From: an uncultured Collinsella sp.
GTDB taxonomy: Bacteria > Actinomycetota > Coriobacteriia > Coriobacteriales > Coriobacteriaceae
Reading direction: 5' to 3'
DNA length: 51,274 bases
NCBI GenBank assembly: GCA_934617135.1
Contig: CAKTUC010000003.1
Span: forward strand, 1 to 51,274
The translations under genes were made by a program, and so were the position numbers. The notes under the pieces are model-generated. The model worked only from the letters and a program-made list of their open reading frames with translations. It made no database searches and was not told where the DNA came from. Positions within the stretch are counted from its first letter, which is position 1. Every line of letters begins with the position of its first letter. Shown here one piece after another: positions 26,343 through 35,146 of this stretch.

Positions 26343-26383
26343 AAAACCACCACAAAGGTGCCTGTCCCCTTTATGGTGGTTTT
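26343..26383. repeat. 41-bp palindromic repeat, copy 6 (inverse orientation)
   Basis: Same stem with one mismatch (CCTTTATGG on the right arm) and the inverse loop, as in copy 4. Lies 15 bases past the pckA stop on the minus strand. Confidence 0.9.
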
Positions 26384-26398
26384 TGGTCTGAGGCGACG

Positions 26399-28069
26399 CT
26401 AGTGGCGGAGTCCCAGCAGGCCGCGGCCGCGATGACGGGCGTCGGCGTGCACCTGAGCGTGCGGACCGGCGGCCTTGACGGACTCGGGCAGGTGCGAGTA
26501 CTTCTTCTCGAAGTTCTCCTCGAACATGACGGCCAGGTTGTGCGCGGCCTCGTCGTAGCGAGCGGTGCTCTGCCAGTACTGGCGCGGCACCAGGATGCCG
26601 TCGGGTACGCCGTGGCACGTGGTGGGAATGTCGACGTTAAAGATATCGTCGTGGACGAACTCGCTGTCCTCGATGGTGCCGTCGAGGGCGCGCGCGACCA
26701 GAGCGCGCGTGTAGGCCAGCTCAATGCGATGGCCCACGCCGTAGCCGCCGCCAATCCAGCCGGTGTTGACCAGGTACACGCGCGTGCGGCCGTCGGCGAT
26801 GCGCTCGCCGAGCATCTTGGCGTAGACCATGGGGTCGAGCGGCATAAACGGCTCGCCGAACAGCGAGGAGAACGTGGGTGTGGGTTCGGTGACGCCAACC
26901 TCGGTACCGGGGATCTTGGCCGTAAAGCCCGTCACAAAGTGATACATGGCGGCGTCGGCCGTCAGACGCGAGATGGGCGGCAGTACGCCAAAGGCGTCGC
27001 AGGTCAAAAACAGCACGACGCTCGGGGTGGTGCCCATGCCCTTGGTCCATGCGTTGGGAATGTGCTCCACGGGGTAGGCCACGCGCGTGTTGTGCGTGAC
27101 CGAGACGTCGTCGTAGTTGGGCTTGCGGTGCTCGTCGAGCACCACGTTTTCGCAGATGGCGCCAAAGCGGACGGCGTTGAAGATCTCGGGCTCGTGGAAG
27201 GCATCCAGGCCTTCGCACTTGGCGTAGCAGCCGCCCTCGATGTTGAAGATGCCCATGTCGGACCAGCCGTGCTCGTCGTCGCCGATCAGCAGGCGCGTGG
27301 GGTTGGCCGAAAGCGTGGTTTTGCCGGTGCCGGAAAGACCAAAGAACACGGCGGTCTCGTGCGTGACGGGATCCATGCTGGCAGAGCAGTGCATGGGCAG
27401 CACGTCGTCCTCGACGGGCAGCAGGTAGTTCATAACGCTGAAGATGGACTTTTTGATCTCGCCGGAGTAGCCGGTGCCCGCGACCAGGATCACGCGCTCC
27501 TGGAAGTTGATGACCACCGCGGCGCTGGAGTTGAGGCCCTTGATCGCAGGGTCGCACTTATAGCCGGGGGCTGCGAGCACGCAAAAGTCCGGCTCGCCGG
27601 TGCGCGCGATTTCGCGGGCAAGCGGGCGCGCGAGCATCTGCTTGATAAAGAGTGCCTGGCTGGCACGCTCGCAGGCGACGAGCAGGCGGCGCGTGTGGTT
27701 ACGGTCGGCGCCGGCCATGCCGCGGGTGACGAACACGTCGCGCTCGTTGAGGTAGTTGACGATGCCGGCCTTAATGGCCTCGTAGCTCTCGACGGACAGT
27801 GGGCGATTGACGGCGCCCCAGGCGATCTTGTCGTGCACGTCGGGCGTGTCGACGATAAAGCGGTCGTTGGGCGAACGGCCGGTGCGTTCTCCCGTCTCGA
27901 TCACGAGCGCGCCGTTGGAGGCCATGCGGCCCTCTTCGCGGCGGATGGCATACTCGACGAGCTCGGCCGCCGGCAGGTCGACCAGCAGGCGGGGCTGGTT
28001 CTCGGCGGGATCTTCGACCAACGTAAGACCAAAGTTGGACAGTACTTCTGCAGGGGTAACACCAGGCAT
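26399..28069 (-). CDS. pckA: Phosphoenolpyruvate carboxykinase (ATP)
   Basis: A 556-residue ATP-type PEPCK interconverting oxaloacetate plus ATP with PEP, CO2 and ADP. It has the RTGRSPNDRFIVD substrate segment, the P-loop GLSGTGKTTLS near residue 243, IGDDEHGWSDMGIFNIEGGCYAK with metal-binding residues, and LVNTGWIGGGYGVGHRI. An ATP enzyme in a gut-type anaerobe often runs in the carboxylating, ATP-forming direction. A perfect AAAGGAGG lies before the ATG. Ended by palindrome copy 6. The lactate permease gene upstream on the same strand is separated by a repeat, so separate transcription is likely. Confidence 0.97.
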   Translation of the reverse strand: MPGVTPAEVLSNFGLTLVEDPAENQPRLLVDLPAAELVEYAIRREEGRMASNGALVIETGERTGRSPNDRFIVDTPDVHDKIAWGAVNRPLSVESYEAIKAGIVNYLNERDVFVTRGMAGADRNHTRRLLVACERASQALFIKQMLARPLAREIARTGEPDFCVLAAPGYKCDPAIKGLNSSAAVVINFQERVILVAGTGYSGEIKKSIFSVMNYLLPVEDDVLPMHCSASMDPVTHETAVFFGLSGTGKTTLSANPTRLLIGDDEHGWSDMGIFNIEGGCYAKCEGLDAFHEPEIFNAVRFGAICENVVLDEHRKPNYDDVSVTHNTRVAYPVEHIPNAWTKGMGTTPSVVLFLTCDAFGVLPPISRLTADAAMYHFVTGFTAKIPGTEVGVTEPTPTFSSLFGEPFMPLDPMVYAKMLGERIADGRTRVYLVNTGWIGGGYGVGHRIELAYTRALVARALDGTIEDSEFVHDDIFNVDIPTTCHGVPDGILVPRQYWQSTARYDEAAHNLAVMFEENFEKKYSHLPESVKAAGPHAQVHADARHRGRGLLGLRH

Positions 28070-28227
28070 GGGGCCTCCTTTAAAAGCGCGTCACGCGGGC
28101 GCGGCGCGCACTTTACTCACGTAAAGCTCGTTGTACCCGATATGCAAAAACGTTTTTGCGGCAACCGCAGAGCATCCCGCCCAACGGTCAAAAATCGCAC
28201 GCAAGCGGCCTAGTCATTGGGTAGTCA

Positions 28228-28325
28228 TTGGGGACGTTCTTAAACGACTAGTCGTTGGGGACACTCTTGAACAGGTAACATTCAAGGAGTGTCCCCAGAT
28301 GCCGGCACATAAGGAACGTCCCCAA
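28228..28325. repeat. GGGGACGTTC-family element, most complete copy
   Basis: Two inverted repeats are joined. The outer TTGGGGACGTTC (28228-28239) pairs with 28314-28325, and the inner GGGGACACTCTTGAA pairs with 28281-28296 with one bulge. Its left half recurs at 7807-7852 and its right half at 14836-14872. It lies in the gap between lctP and pckA. Confidence 0.85.
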
Positions 28326-28332
28326 GTGCCGA

Positions 28333-29904
28333 CTATAGCGGCAGGCCTTGGCCGAGCATGGCGATGGCGCTCATGAGGATCAGCATGCCGGCAGCGTAGG
28401 GCAGCACTGCGCCCAGGAGCTCGGCGTCCTTGCCGCGCACGTGCACGGCAGCGAGGCCAATCGCGAGTGTCTGCGGCGAGATCATCTTGCCGGCGGCGAC
28501 ACCCAGGGCATTCAGCGCGACCATCCAGTAGTCGCTCACGCCCAGCGCCGTAGCGGCCTGGCTCTGGATGGGACCGAACAGCATGCCCGAGGACGTGCCC
28601 GAGCCGGTCACGAACGCTCCAACGGCACCGATCCACGGAGCCAGGATCGGGTACAGACCGCCGGCGACGGCAATGCAAAACGCGCTGATCGACGAGATCA
28701 TGCCCGCATAGCCCATCACCTTGGCGCAGCCCAGCACCGAAAGCATCGTGATCACCGTCGGCATCATCTGCCTGACGGTCGCGGCCAGCACCTCGCCCAT
28801 CAGGCGCGGCGAAGCGCCCTGAATCGCGCCGCCGACAAACGCCGCCAGGAAAATCCAGACACCCGGCGTGTTGATCCAAGAAAACGTAAGCGTACCGGGG
28901 TTCTCGCCGCAATACACCTGCACGTGGCTCGCAAACGGCGCGAGCGCAGCGTGCACGGCGGGCACCAGGTTGGAGGTACCCAGCAGCAGCACAAAAATCA
29001 GGATGAAGCACGACCAGGCCGAAAGCGCCGACTTAACGGTAAGCTGCTCGCCGGCCTCGATATTCATATGGAAGCGCGCATCCAGGTGATCGGACTTCTC
29101 GGCGCGCATGGCAAGCGCGGCGGTCAGCGCAAGCGACACGATGGAGCCCACGACCACGGCAAGCTCGGGGCCCACAAACATGGCGACGACCAGGGCCGCG
29201 CCGACAAAGGACGCGCCAGAGAGCAGCGCGATACCGGCCACGCCATGCAGGCGCTCGCCCACACTCGCAACGTTGCCCTGATCGTCGGCCACGCGGCCCG
29301 CGACCAACACAATAAGCAGCGGCATGACTACAAAGAACGGCGCAAGCTGCACCAGCTGAACAGTCGCTAGGTGCAGGGAATCCAGGCCCACCAGGTCGGC
29401 AACGGACACCGTGGGAATGCCGATGGAGCCGTAAGGCGTGGGCACGCCGTTGGCCAGCAGGCAGATGAGCACGGCGGGGACGGCCTCAAAGCCCAAGCCC
29501 GCGAGCATGCCGGCGGGGATGGCGACAGCGGTACCAAAGCCGGCCATGCCCTCCATAAAGCCGCCGAAGCACCATGCCACGAGCAGCGCCAGCAGGCGGC
29601 GGTCGCCGCTGATGGAGGTGATCATGCTGCCGATCACGTCCATGGCGCCCGTGCGCACGCACAGGTTATACGTAAAGACCGCGGCGATAATCACCAGCAC
29701 GATGGGCCACAGGGCCATCAAAAAGCCCTCGAGCGAGGCCGTGGCGATCTGAGCCGCCGGCAGGTGCCACCACGCAAAGGCGAGCACGCACGAAAGAACA
29801 AACGAGCCGATGGCGGCTTTCCAAGCTGGCCACTTAAAGCACAGCAGCATCACGACAAGCCAGATGATCGGCACAAGAGCCAGCAAAAATGCGGCGACAT
29901 CCAT
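28333..29904 (-). CDS. lctP: L-lactate permease family transporter
   Basis: A 523-residue inner-membrane transporter of the LctP family (proton-coupled lactate/glycolate uptake). It has about 13 hydrophobic segments. Family signatures include FGGFMEGMAGFGTAVAIPAG, ANGVPTPYGSIGIPT and the late FVTGSGTSSGMLFGPIQ with NALGVAAGKMISPQTLAIG. AAGGAG precedes the ATG. It could export or import lactate, linking with PEPCK-based C3/C4 metabolism nearby. No lactate dehydrogenase lies in the window. Confidence 0.92.
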   Translation of the reverse strand: MDVAAFLLALVPIIWLVVMLLCFKWPAWKAAIGSFVLSCVLAFAWWHLPAAQIATASLEGFLMALWPIVLVIIAAVFTYNLCVRTGAMDVIGSMITSISGDRRLLALLVAWCFGGFMEGMAGFGTAVAIPAGMLAGLGFEAVPAVLICLLANGVPTPYGSIGIPTVSVADLVGLDSLHLATVQLVQLAPFFVVMPLLIVLVAGRVADDQGNVASVGERLHGVAGIALLSGASFVGAALVVAMFVGPELAVVVGSIVSLALTAALAMRAEKSDHLDARFHMNIEAGEQLTVKSALSAWSCFILIFVLLLGTSNLVPAVHAALAPFASHVQVYCGENPGTLTFSWINTPGVWIFLAAFVGGAIQGASPRLMGEVLAATVRQMMPTVITMLSVLGCAKVMGYAGMISSISAFCIAVAGGLYPILAPWIGAVGAFVTGSGTSSGMLFGPIQSQAATALGVSDYWMVALNALGVAAGKMISPQTLAIGLAAVHVRGKDAELLGAVLPYAAGMLILMSAIAMLGQGLPL

Positions 29905-30049
29905 GGGTAGAAACTCCTTGGTACCGCGAGGGCGGCATCGGGGGGTCAGAAAACTTCAACAGAATACCGCACGCTTACCGACAAATTGATGCCGCCCGCC
30001 GAATTTATTGAACAACCTGTTCAAAAACACGAATCGATACCTTCGCGGC

Positions 30050-30055
30050 TATACT
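30050..30055 (+). promoter_or_regulatory. Candidate -10 box of the flippase gene
   Basis: TATACT lies 27 bases before the chosen TTG start, so transcription would begin near 30062. That excludes the more upstream ATG at 30008 as the start. No clear -35 box is seen. Confidence 0.4.
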
Positions 30056-30082
30056 AGAGCGCAGCAACAGAAAGGAACCACC

Positions 30083-31660
30083 TTGAGCATCACGCCCCTC
30101 GATAGCATCCGCCGCGCCATCGCCCGCCACAACGGCGTCGCCGACCCCGCCGTGTTGGGCGACGGGGCACACGGGCAGGGCGGACGCATCGAGAACGGTC
30201 TGTTCCCCGCCTCGCATACCGCCGAGGAGCTCGCGCGCATCCAGGAACTGAGCCAGCGCAACGCCGGCGGGCCCGACAGCGGCCAGGCCACGCGCCGTCG
30301 CCGCGAGCACGAGCGCGAGCCCGGCCCCATCCGTCGCATGGTCGACGCCTGGTGGAACCGCCTGCTCGGAGCCGTCTACGGCGGCGGCTTCTCCACGCAA
30401 GAAGCCGAGTACGAGGAGCACGCCACCCGCCGCGACTACCTGTGGAACACCCTGGGCACCGCCGTATGGGGCATGTCGTTTCCGCTGCTCACCATTGTGT
30501 CCACGCAACTCGTGGGCGCCGAGGAGGCCGGCAAGTTCTCCATCGCCTTTGTCACCGGTACGCTCATCATGATCGCGTGCAACTACGGCGTGCGCAACTT
30601 TCAGGTCTCGGACATCGACGAAAAGACGTCCTTTGCCTCCTACCAGCTCAACCGCTGGCTCTGCGGAGCGCTCGCGCTGGCATGCGGCCTGGTATACAGC
30701 AGCGCCCGCGGCTACGATGCGCAGATGGCCACGATCGGCCTGGGCGTCTACCTCTATAAGGTAATCGACGGCGTGGCGGACGTGTACGAGGGCCGCCTGC
30801 AGCAGGCCGACAAACTCTATTTGGCCGGCATAAGCCAAACGCTACGCTCCGTCGGCGTCATCGTCGTCTTTAGTGTGGCGCTGTTCCTTACGCGCAGCAT
30901 GCCCATCGCGGCCATGGCCATGGGTGTCACCGCGATCGCCTCGCTCGTGCTGGTCACCGCCCCGCTCGCCCTGCTCGAAACCGAAAAATCACGCCGCATG
31001 AGTCTCCGCGAGGCTGGCCACCTGTTTATCCAATGCGCCCCGCTCTTTGGCGCGCTGTTCCTGTTCAACCTCATCGAGAGCATGCCCAAGTTCGTGATGG
31101 AAGGCACGCTGGCCTACAAATACCAGCTGTACTTTAATGCACTGTTCTTTCCGGCGCAGGCCATTTTGTTGAGCATTGGATTTATCTATAAACCGCAGCT
31201 TTTGCGTCTGTCGAGCATTTGGGCGAATCCGCGCAAGCGTCGCCGCTTTGACCTGATTATTGTTGCCGTTATGGCACTGATCGTGATCATCACCGGAGCG
31301 TGCGCCGCATTTATGGCAGGCCCCGGCATTCCCCTCATGAGCTTTATGTACGGCCTTAACTTTGAGCGCTACCGCACGCTGGCACTGCTTATGGTTGTCG
31401 CCGGCGGCATCACCGCTGCAATCGACTTTATCTACGCCATCATCACGGTGCTGCGCCACGCTGGAGACGTCACCAAGATCTACTTGATCTGCTTTGCCGT
31501 GAGCGTGGTGCTCCCGGTGATCCTGATTAAGCTGCTGGGTCTGATGGGCGCTGTGGTGAGCTACCTAGCCATCATGGCCCTGCTCCTGGTGCTACTGATT
31601 ATCGAGTACGCCCACATCCGCCAGCGCATCGAGCGCGACCGCAACCCGTACGGCGCCTAA
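30083..31660 (+). CDS. Polysaccharide/lipid flippase-like membrane protein (MOP family)
   Basis: A 525-residue membrane protein. After about 100 polar residues it has 12 or so membrane segments in the pattern of Wzx/MATE-like flippases (RDYLWNTLGTAVWGMSFPLLTIV, VGAEEAGKFSIAFVTG, YQLYFNALFFPAQAILLS). It would move lipid-linked saccharides across the membrane. The start is TTG at 30083: AAAGGA lies 6 bases before it. No glycosyltransferases are adjacent; the WecA/TagO-like gene 9 kb away could start the same type of polymer. Confidence 0.78.
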   Translation: MSITPLDSIRRAIARHNGVADPAVLGDGAHGQGGRIENGLFPASHTAEELARIQELSQRNAGGPDSGQATRRRREHEREPGPIRRMVDAWWNRLLGAVYGGGFSTQEAEYEEHATRRDYLWNTLGTAVWGMSFPLLTIVSTQLVGAEEAGKFSIAFVTGTLIMIACNYGVRNFQVSDIDEKTSFASYQLNRWLCGALALACGLVYSSARGYDAQMATIGLGVYLYKVIDGVADVYEGRLQQADKLYLAGISQTLRSVGVIVVFSVALFLTRSMPIAAMAMGVTAIASLVLVTAPLALLETEKSRRMSLREAGHLFIQCAPLFGALFLFNLIESMPKFVMEGTLAYKYQLYFNALFFPAQAILLSIGFIYKPQLLRLSSIWANPRKRRRFDLIIVAVMALIVIITGACAAFMAGPGIPLMSFMYGLNFERYRTLALLMVVAGGITAAIDFIYAIITVLRHAGDVTKIYLICFAVSVVLPVILIKLLGLMGAVVSYLAIMALLLVLLIIEYAHIRQRIERDRNPYGA

Positions 31661-31707
31661 TTGGCGCAATGGGGGGTCTCGTTGCGGACAATATGCATCA
31701 CGCAAAA

Positions 31708-31830
31708 CTAAGTGAGTAGACTTTTGCTGAATCCCTGACCACACCGGCAAAACACAAGTCAGTGACCTGCGGTTTTGTTGAGGCAAATTTGCCGGCTGCT
31801 CGGCATTTCCAAAAAAGTCTACTCACTTAG
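31708..31830. repeat. Long inverted repeat CTAAGTGAGTAGACTTTT with the shared central motif
   Basis: An 18-bp perfect arm (31708-31725 with 31813-31830). The 87-base interior contains AAGTCAGTGACCTGCGGTTT at 31756-31775, the same core as in the elements at 8049 and 8283. It lies in the 355-base gap between convergent genes, which holds no gene. Confidence 0.85.
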
Positions 31831-31850
31831 CCAGCGGGCAGCCAAAAAAG

Positions 31851-31888
31851 AACCGTCGCGGCGTCGTTTGACTCCGTTGCGACGGTTT
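31851..31888 (-). terminator. Terminator of the metallophosphatase gene
   Basis: On the minus strand AACCGTCGCAACG pairs with CGCCGCGACGGTT (one mismatch) and is followed by a T run (TTCTTTTTT). It may also weakly stop the flippase transcript. Confidence 0.7.
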
Positions 31889-32015
31889 ATCGTGCATTTT
31901 CGCGCAGCCGCGGACGCAGACGCTCCTCATTTCTAGCGCTTACCGAGCAAGAAGGCGCTACTCTCCGAAAGTAGTCAAAAAAGCCCCGTCCCAAATTAGC
32001 TACCCCTTGCACCGG

Positions 32016-32855
32016 TTATTCGCCTGGGTTGATGTTCGCGTAAAACTCGGCCCCGTCGTCTAGACGCAGGATACCTACGCGGCCAAACTCCGACCCAGTG
32101 GCGGCGGCGCAGTCGATGTCGATGCGATCGGGCACGCCGGCGGTATCCTCGCCGCCCAGGCGCACAATCTGCCCACGGCCGGACTCCTCATCGAGCCCCG
32201 CCAGGCCGCCTACCTCGCAATAACGCCCGAGCGACACCGTTGGCGTGTGGCCGCTCACCACGACCGGACCCTTGCCCTCGGCAGAAAGCAACCCCGTCGG
32301 CGCGTCCCAATAGCCGTGACGAATCCACAGCAAGTCATCGGACGACTGCACCGCAAGCATCTGCTTCAGCAGTTCGCGATCGGCATCCACCGCCCCCGCA
32401 CCATCGGCACAATCAACCCCGTGTTCAAGCAAAAACGCCCGCGCCGCCTCGGTCTGGATGCCGGCATGCACCAGCAGGTACGGGCGCTCGTCAGTCTCGA
32501 CCACCGCGTAGAGCGGCAGCGGCGCCATCCAACGCACGAGCTCCTCGTACGCCTCGAATTCCATATCGTTGAGCTGCTGACGGGTAGTCCAACCGCCGTT
32601 GATATCCCAGGTCTCAGCATCGAGCGGATCCTGGCCAATGATGGCATCGAGCATAATCTGCTCGTGATTGCCCTTGAGCACGCGAGCGTTGGGTAGTGAG
32701 CGCACGAGTTTAATAACGCCAACCGGATCGGGCCCGCGATCGATCATGTCGCCCAGCACGTACAGCGTATCGTCAGACGCCAGCGAAATCTTGGACAGGG
32801 CCTCGTCAAGCGCACGCACGTGCCCGTGAGCATCGGATGTCACATAGATCGCCAT
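32016..32855 (-). CDS. Metallophosphoesterase (Ser/Thr phosphatase / Ap4A hydrolase-like)
   Basis: A 279-residue cytoplasmic calcineurin-like phosphoesterase. The three metal-binding motifs are all present near the N-terminus: SDAHGH (residues 7-12), GDMIDRGPDP (about 35-44) and GNHEQ (about 62-66), with a late VSGHTPT. The spacing is that of PrpE/ApaH-type symmetrical enzymes and bacterial PPP phosphatases. It could remove phosphate from protein serine/threonine or cleave dinucleoside polyphosphates. AAGGAGAG lies 8 bases before the ATG. A candidate promoter lies at 32931-32959. Confidence 0.87.
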   Translation of the reverse strand: MAIYVTSDAHGHVRALDEALSKISLASDDTLYVLGDMIDRGPDPVGVIKLVRSLPNARVLKGNHEQIMLDAIIGQDPLDAETWDINGGWTTRQQLNDMEFEAYEELVRWMAPLPLYAVVETDERPYLLVHAGIQTEAARAFLLEHGVDCADGAGAVDADRELLKQMLAVQSSDDLLWIRHGYWDAPTGLLSAEGKGPVVVSGHTPTVSLGRYCEVGGLAGLDEESGRGQIVRLGGEDTAGVPDRIDIDCAAATGSEFGRVGILRLDDGAEFYANINPGE

Positions 32856-32930
32856 GGAACGCCTCTCCTTGCATTGCGGCCGAAGCCCGGCACCGCAACT
32901 AAAACTTCAAGTTGAACTTAAACGTTACCC

Positions 32931-32959
32931 ATTGTACTCCGTTGCAATAAAGCTGGAAA
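32931..32959 (-). promoter_or_regulatory. Candidate promoter of the metallophosphatase gene
   Basis: On the minus strand TTTCCA and TACAAT are 17 bases apart, about 75 bases before the start codon. A short inverted repeat (AAGTTCAACTT) follows and may be an operator. The remaining sequence up to 33180 shows no other gene. Confidence 0.4.
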
Positions 32960-33180
32960 GGGTTGCATACCGTCAACGGTCGCCAGCGCACGCCTGCCAA
33001 CCCGTGCCGCTCACGCCACGCCGTCAGGCCCAGCGCCCCGACCAGTGTCGCACACGCCGCAGCCTCGTGTCGAAAATGCGCACGCCCGCAATCCAGGCCC
33101 ATAAACCCACCATCTTTGGGTACAAATAAACGCAGACAACTGACCGTGCCACGCCAACCACCCAGGAGCGGACACTATCC

Positions 33181-34782
33181 ATGAACCAGATACTTCTCTT
33201 TATCGGCCTCGTCATTATTCTGTGCCTGACCATCAAACCCGTCGGCAAAAAGCTCCCCTTCCCCACCCTGCTCATCTTTATCGCGCTCGGTATGCTGCTG
33301 GGCGTCAACGGCCCGGCGCACATCGACTTTAGCGACTACGCACTCACCGAGACCGTCTGCAGCACGGCGTTGCTGTTCATCATGTTCTACGGCGGCTTTA
33401 ACACCAACATCGACCGCGCCAAGCCCGTCGCCGTGCCCGCGGTGCTGCTGAGCACGCTCGGCGTCGTCGTCACCGCCGGCATTACGGGCGCGTTTGCGCA
33501 CCTTGTACTGGGCTTCGACTGGATCAGCGGCCTGCTGCTGGGCTCCGTTGTGGCGTCCACCGACGCGGCGAGCGTCTTTAGCGTCCTGCGCGAGCACAGT
33601 CTGTCGCTGCGAGATGGCACCGACTCGCTGCTCGAGGTCGAATCGGGCTCCAACGACCCCGTCGCCTACATGCTCACCGCGGTGCTCGCGACCCTCGCGG
33701 CCGGCGGCGACATCGACATTCCCGTGCTGCTGGCCAAGCAGATTATCCTGGGCGTGGGGCTGGGCCTTGCCATCGGCTGGACATCCAGCCGCCTGATTGA
33801 GCGCGCACACGCAACGGCCGAGGGCGCGCAGACTATCTTTTTGTTCGCCGTGGCGATCGTCGCCTACGCGCTGCCGAGCTATCTGGGCGGCAACGGCTTT
33901 TTGGCCGTGTACCTGGCAGGCATTGTGCTGGGTGCGAGCGACATCACCGGCAAGGTCGAGATGGCGCACTTCTTCGATACCCTCACCGAGATGGCCGAGA
34001 TGACCATCTTCTTCTTGCTCGGCCTGCTCGTGACGCCTGCGCGCCTGCCGCAAATGCTGCTACCCGGCCTGGCGCTCATGGCGTTTATGCTCTTCGTGAG
34101 CCGCCCCATCGCCGTCGGCCTGCTGCTGGCGCCCTTTAAGACGAACCCTCGCCAGGTAGCGCTTGTAAGCTGGGCGGGCCTGCGCGGCGCCGCGTCGGTC
34201 GTCTTTAGCCTCTTTGCCGTGGTGACCGGCGTTCCCGGAGGCCACGACCTGTTTGACCTGGTGTTTGTAATTGCCGTGTCGAGCATTGTGGTGCAGGGCT
34301 CGCTGCTGCCGGCGGTGGCGAAGAAGCTCGACATGATCGATGCGGAAGGCGATGTTCGCCGCACGTTTAATGACTACCGTGACGAGGACGGCATGTCGTT
34401 CGTTAAGCTCAAGGTAGGCGCGGGACATCCGTTTGCCGGGCGCTCGCTTGCCGATATTGGCAGCGCTACTAATATGCTCGTCGTGCTGGTGCTGCGCGAC
34501 GGAGCGCACCCGGTGCTGCCCAACGGCGACACCGTGATCAAGGAAGGCGACCTGTTAGTGATGGCTGCCCCAACGTTTGAGGAGCGCGCCGAGGTTACGC
34601 TGCGCGAGGTCACCGTAACGCCCCACGGTCGCCTTGCCGGCCAGCATCTGCGCGACGTGCCGCAAGGCAAGCACCCCTTTATCGTGGTGATGCTCAAGCG
34701 CGATGGCCAAACAATCATCCCCGACGGCAACACCCTCATATACGCCGGCGACGAAGCAGTCATCGCCACGCTCGCGTCGTAG
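33181..34782 (+). CDS. CPA1-type potassium/proton antiporter with RCK_C domains
   Basis: A 533-residue transporter: about 13 membrane segments (residues 1-390) of the monovalent cation/proton antiporter type, with SDPV-like STDAASVFSV and SGSNDPVAYM motifs that hold the transport aspartates. Two cytoplasmic TrkA_C/RCK_C-like regions follow (about 400-465 and 475-533; LADIGSATNMLVVLVLRDG, VIKEGDLLVMAAP), which sense ligands in NhaP2/CvrA proteins. It probably exchanges K+ or Na+ for protons in pH or turgor control. The AGGAG before the ATG is 12 bases away, longer than ideal. Confidence 0.9.
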   Translation: MNQILLFIGLVIILCLTIKPVGKKLPFPTLLIFIALGMLLGVNGPAHIDFSDYALTETVCSTALLFIMFYGGFNTNIDRAKPVAVPAVLLSTLGVVVTAGITGAFAHLVLGFDWISGLLLGSVVASTDAASVFSVLREHSLSLRDGTDSLLEVESGSNDPVAYMLTAVLATLAAGGDIDIPVLLAKQIILGVGLGLAIGWTSSRLIERAHATAEGAQTIFLFAVAIVAYALPSYLGGNGFLAVYLAGIVLGASDITGKVEMAHFFDTLTEMAEMTIFFLLGLLVTPARLPQMLLPGLALMAFMLFVSRPIAVGLLLAPFKTNPRQVALVSWAGLRGAASVVFSLFAVVTGVPGGHDLFDLVFVIAVSSIVVQGSLLPAVAKKLDMIDAEGDVRRTFNDYRDEDGMSFVKLKVGAGHPFAGRSLADIGSATNMLVVLVLRDGAHPVLPNGDTVIKEGDLLVMAAPTFEERAEVTLREVTVTPHGRLAGQHLRDVPQGKHPFIVVMLKRDGQTIIPDGNTLIYAGDEAVIATLAS

Positions 34783-34797
34783 CCACCCCGCCCCTCC

Positions 34798-34867
34798 TAA
34801 GTTGCGGTGAAATAGGGACTGAATAGGCCTTCTAGCAGCCTAAACAGTCCCTATTTCACCGCAACTT
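34798..34867. repeat. Long inverted repeat, TAAGTTGCGGTGAAATAG type, copy 2
   Basis: A 23-bp perfect stem (34798-34820 with 34845-34867) with a 24-base loop. The outer 17 arm bases match the copy at 7887-7957; the inner bases differ but stay paired (GGGACT here, TTCCT there). It marks the left border of the defence island. Confidence 0.9.
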
Positions 34868-34898
34868 ATTGAGGAATGGGGTTGAGGGGCGGTTGTGG

Positions 34899-35120
34899 TT
34901 ACCAGCCCTCGCCTGTATCGTAACCGTCGTCCTCATCGGCGACGGCAAAGTCGCGGAGGTCGAGGCCTTCGCACTCGGCTCGGGCTAGCAGCTCTTGGGG
35001 CGACTCATCCTCGATATCCACTACGTCGAGCATGGCAGCCGGAAAACCCACGCCGGCTGCACTCCCCGCACGGTCGAGCAGGCTCTCGCGCAGCTGGTCA
35101 ACATCAACATCGATCTTCAT
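34899..35120 (-). CDS. Small acidic hypothetical protein next to the BREX genes
   Basis: A 73-residue acidic protein (MKIDVDVDQLRESLLDRAG at the start, a run of Asp/Glu near the end). I do not recognise it. AAGGGG precedes the ATG. It begins 26 bases after the stop of the 450-residue gene, so it is the last gene of the minus-strand defence unit. Confidence 0.6.
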   Translation of the reverse strand: MKIDVDVDQLRESLLDRAGSAAGVGFPAAMLDVVDIEDESPQELLARAECEGLDLRDFAVADEDDGYDTGEGW

Positions 35121-35146
35121 GGTGAACCCCTTACCGGAACAGGCCC

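Noticed and set aside
11253..26383. CRISPR array
   Set aside because: The 41-bp repeats are dispersed over 15 kb between genes with no regular spacers and no cas genes nearby.
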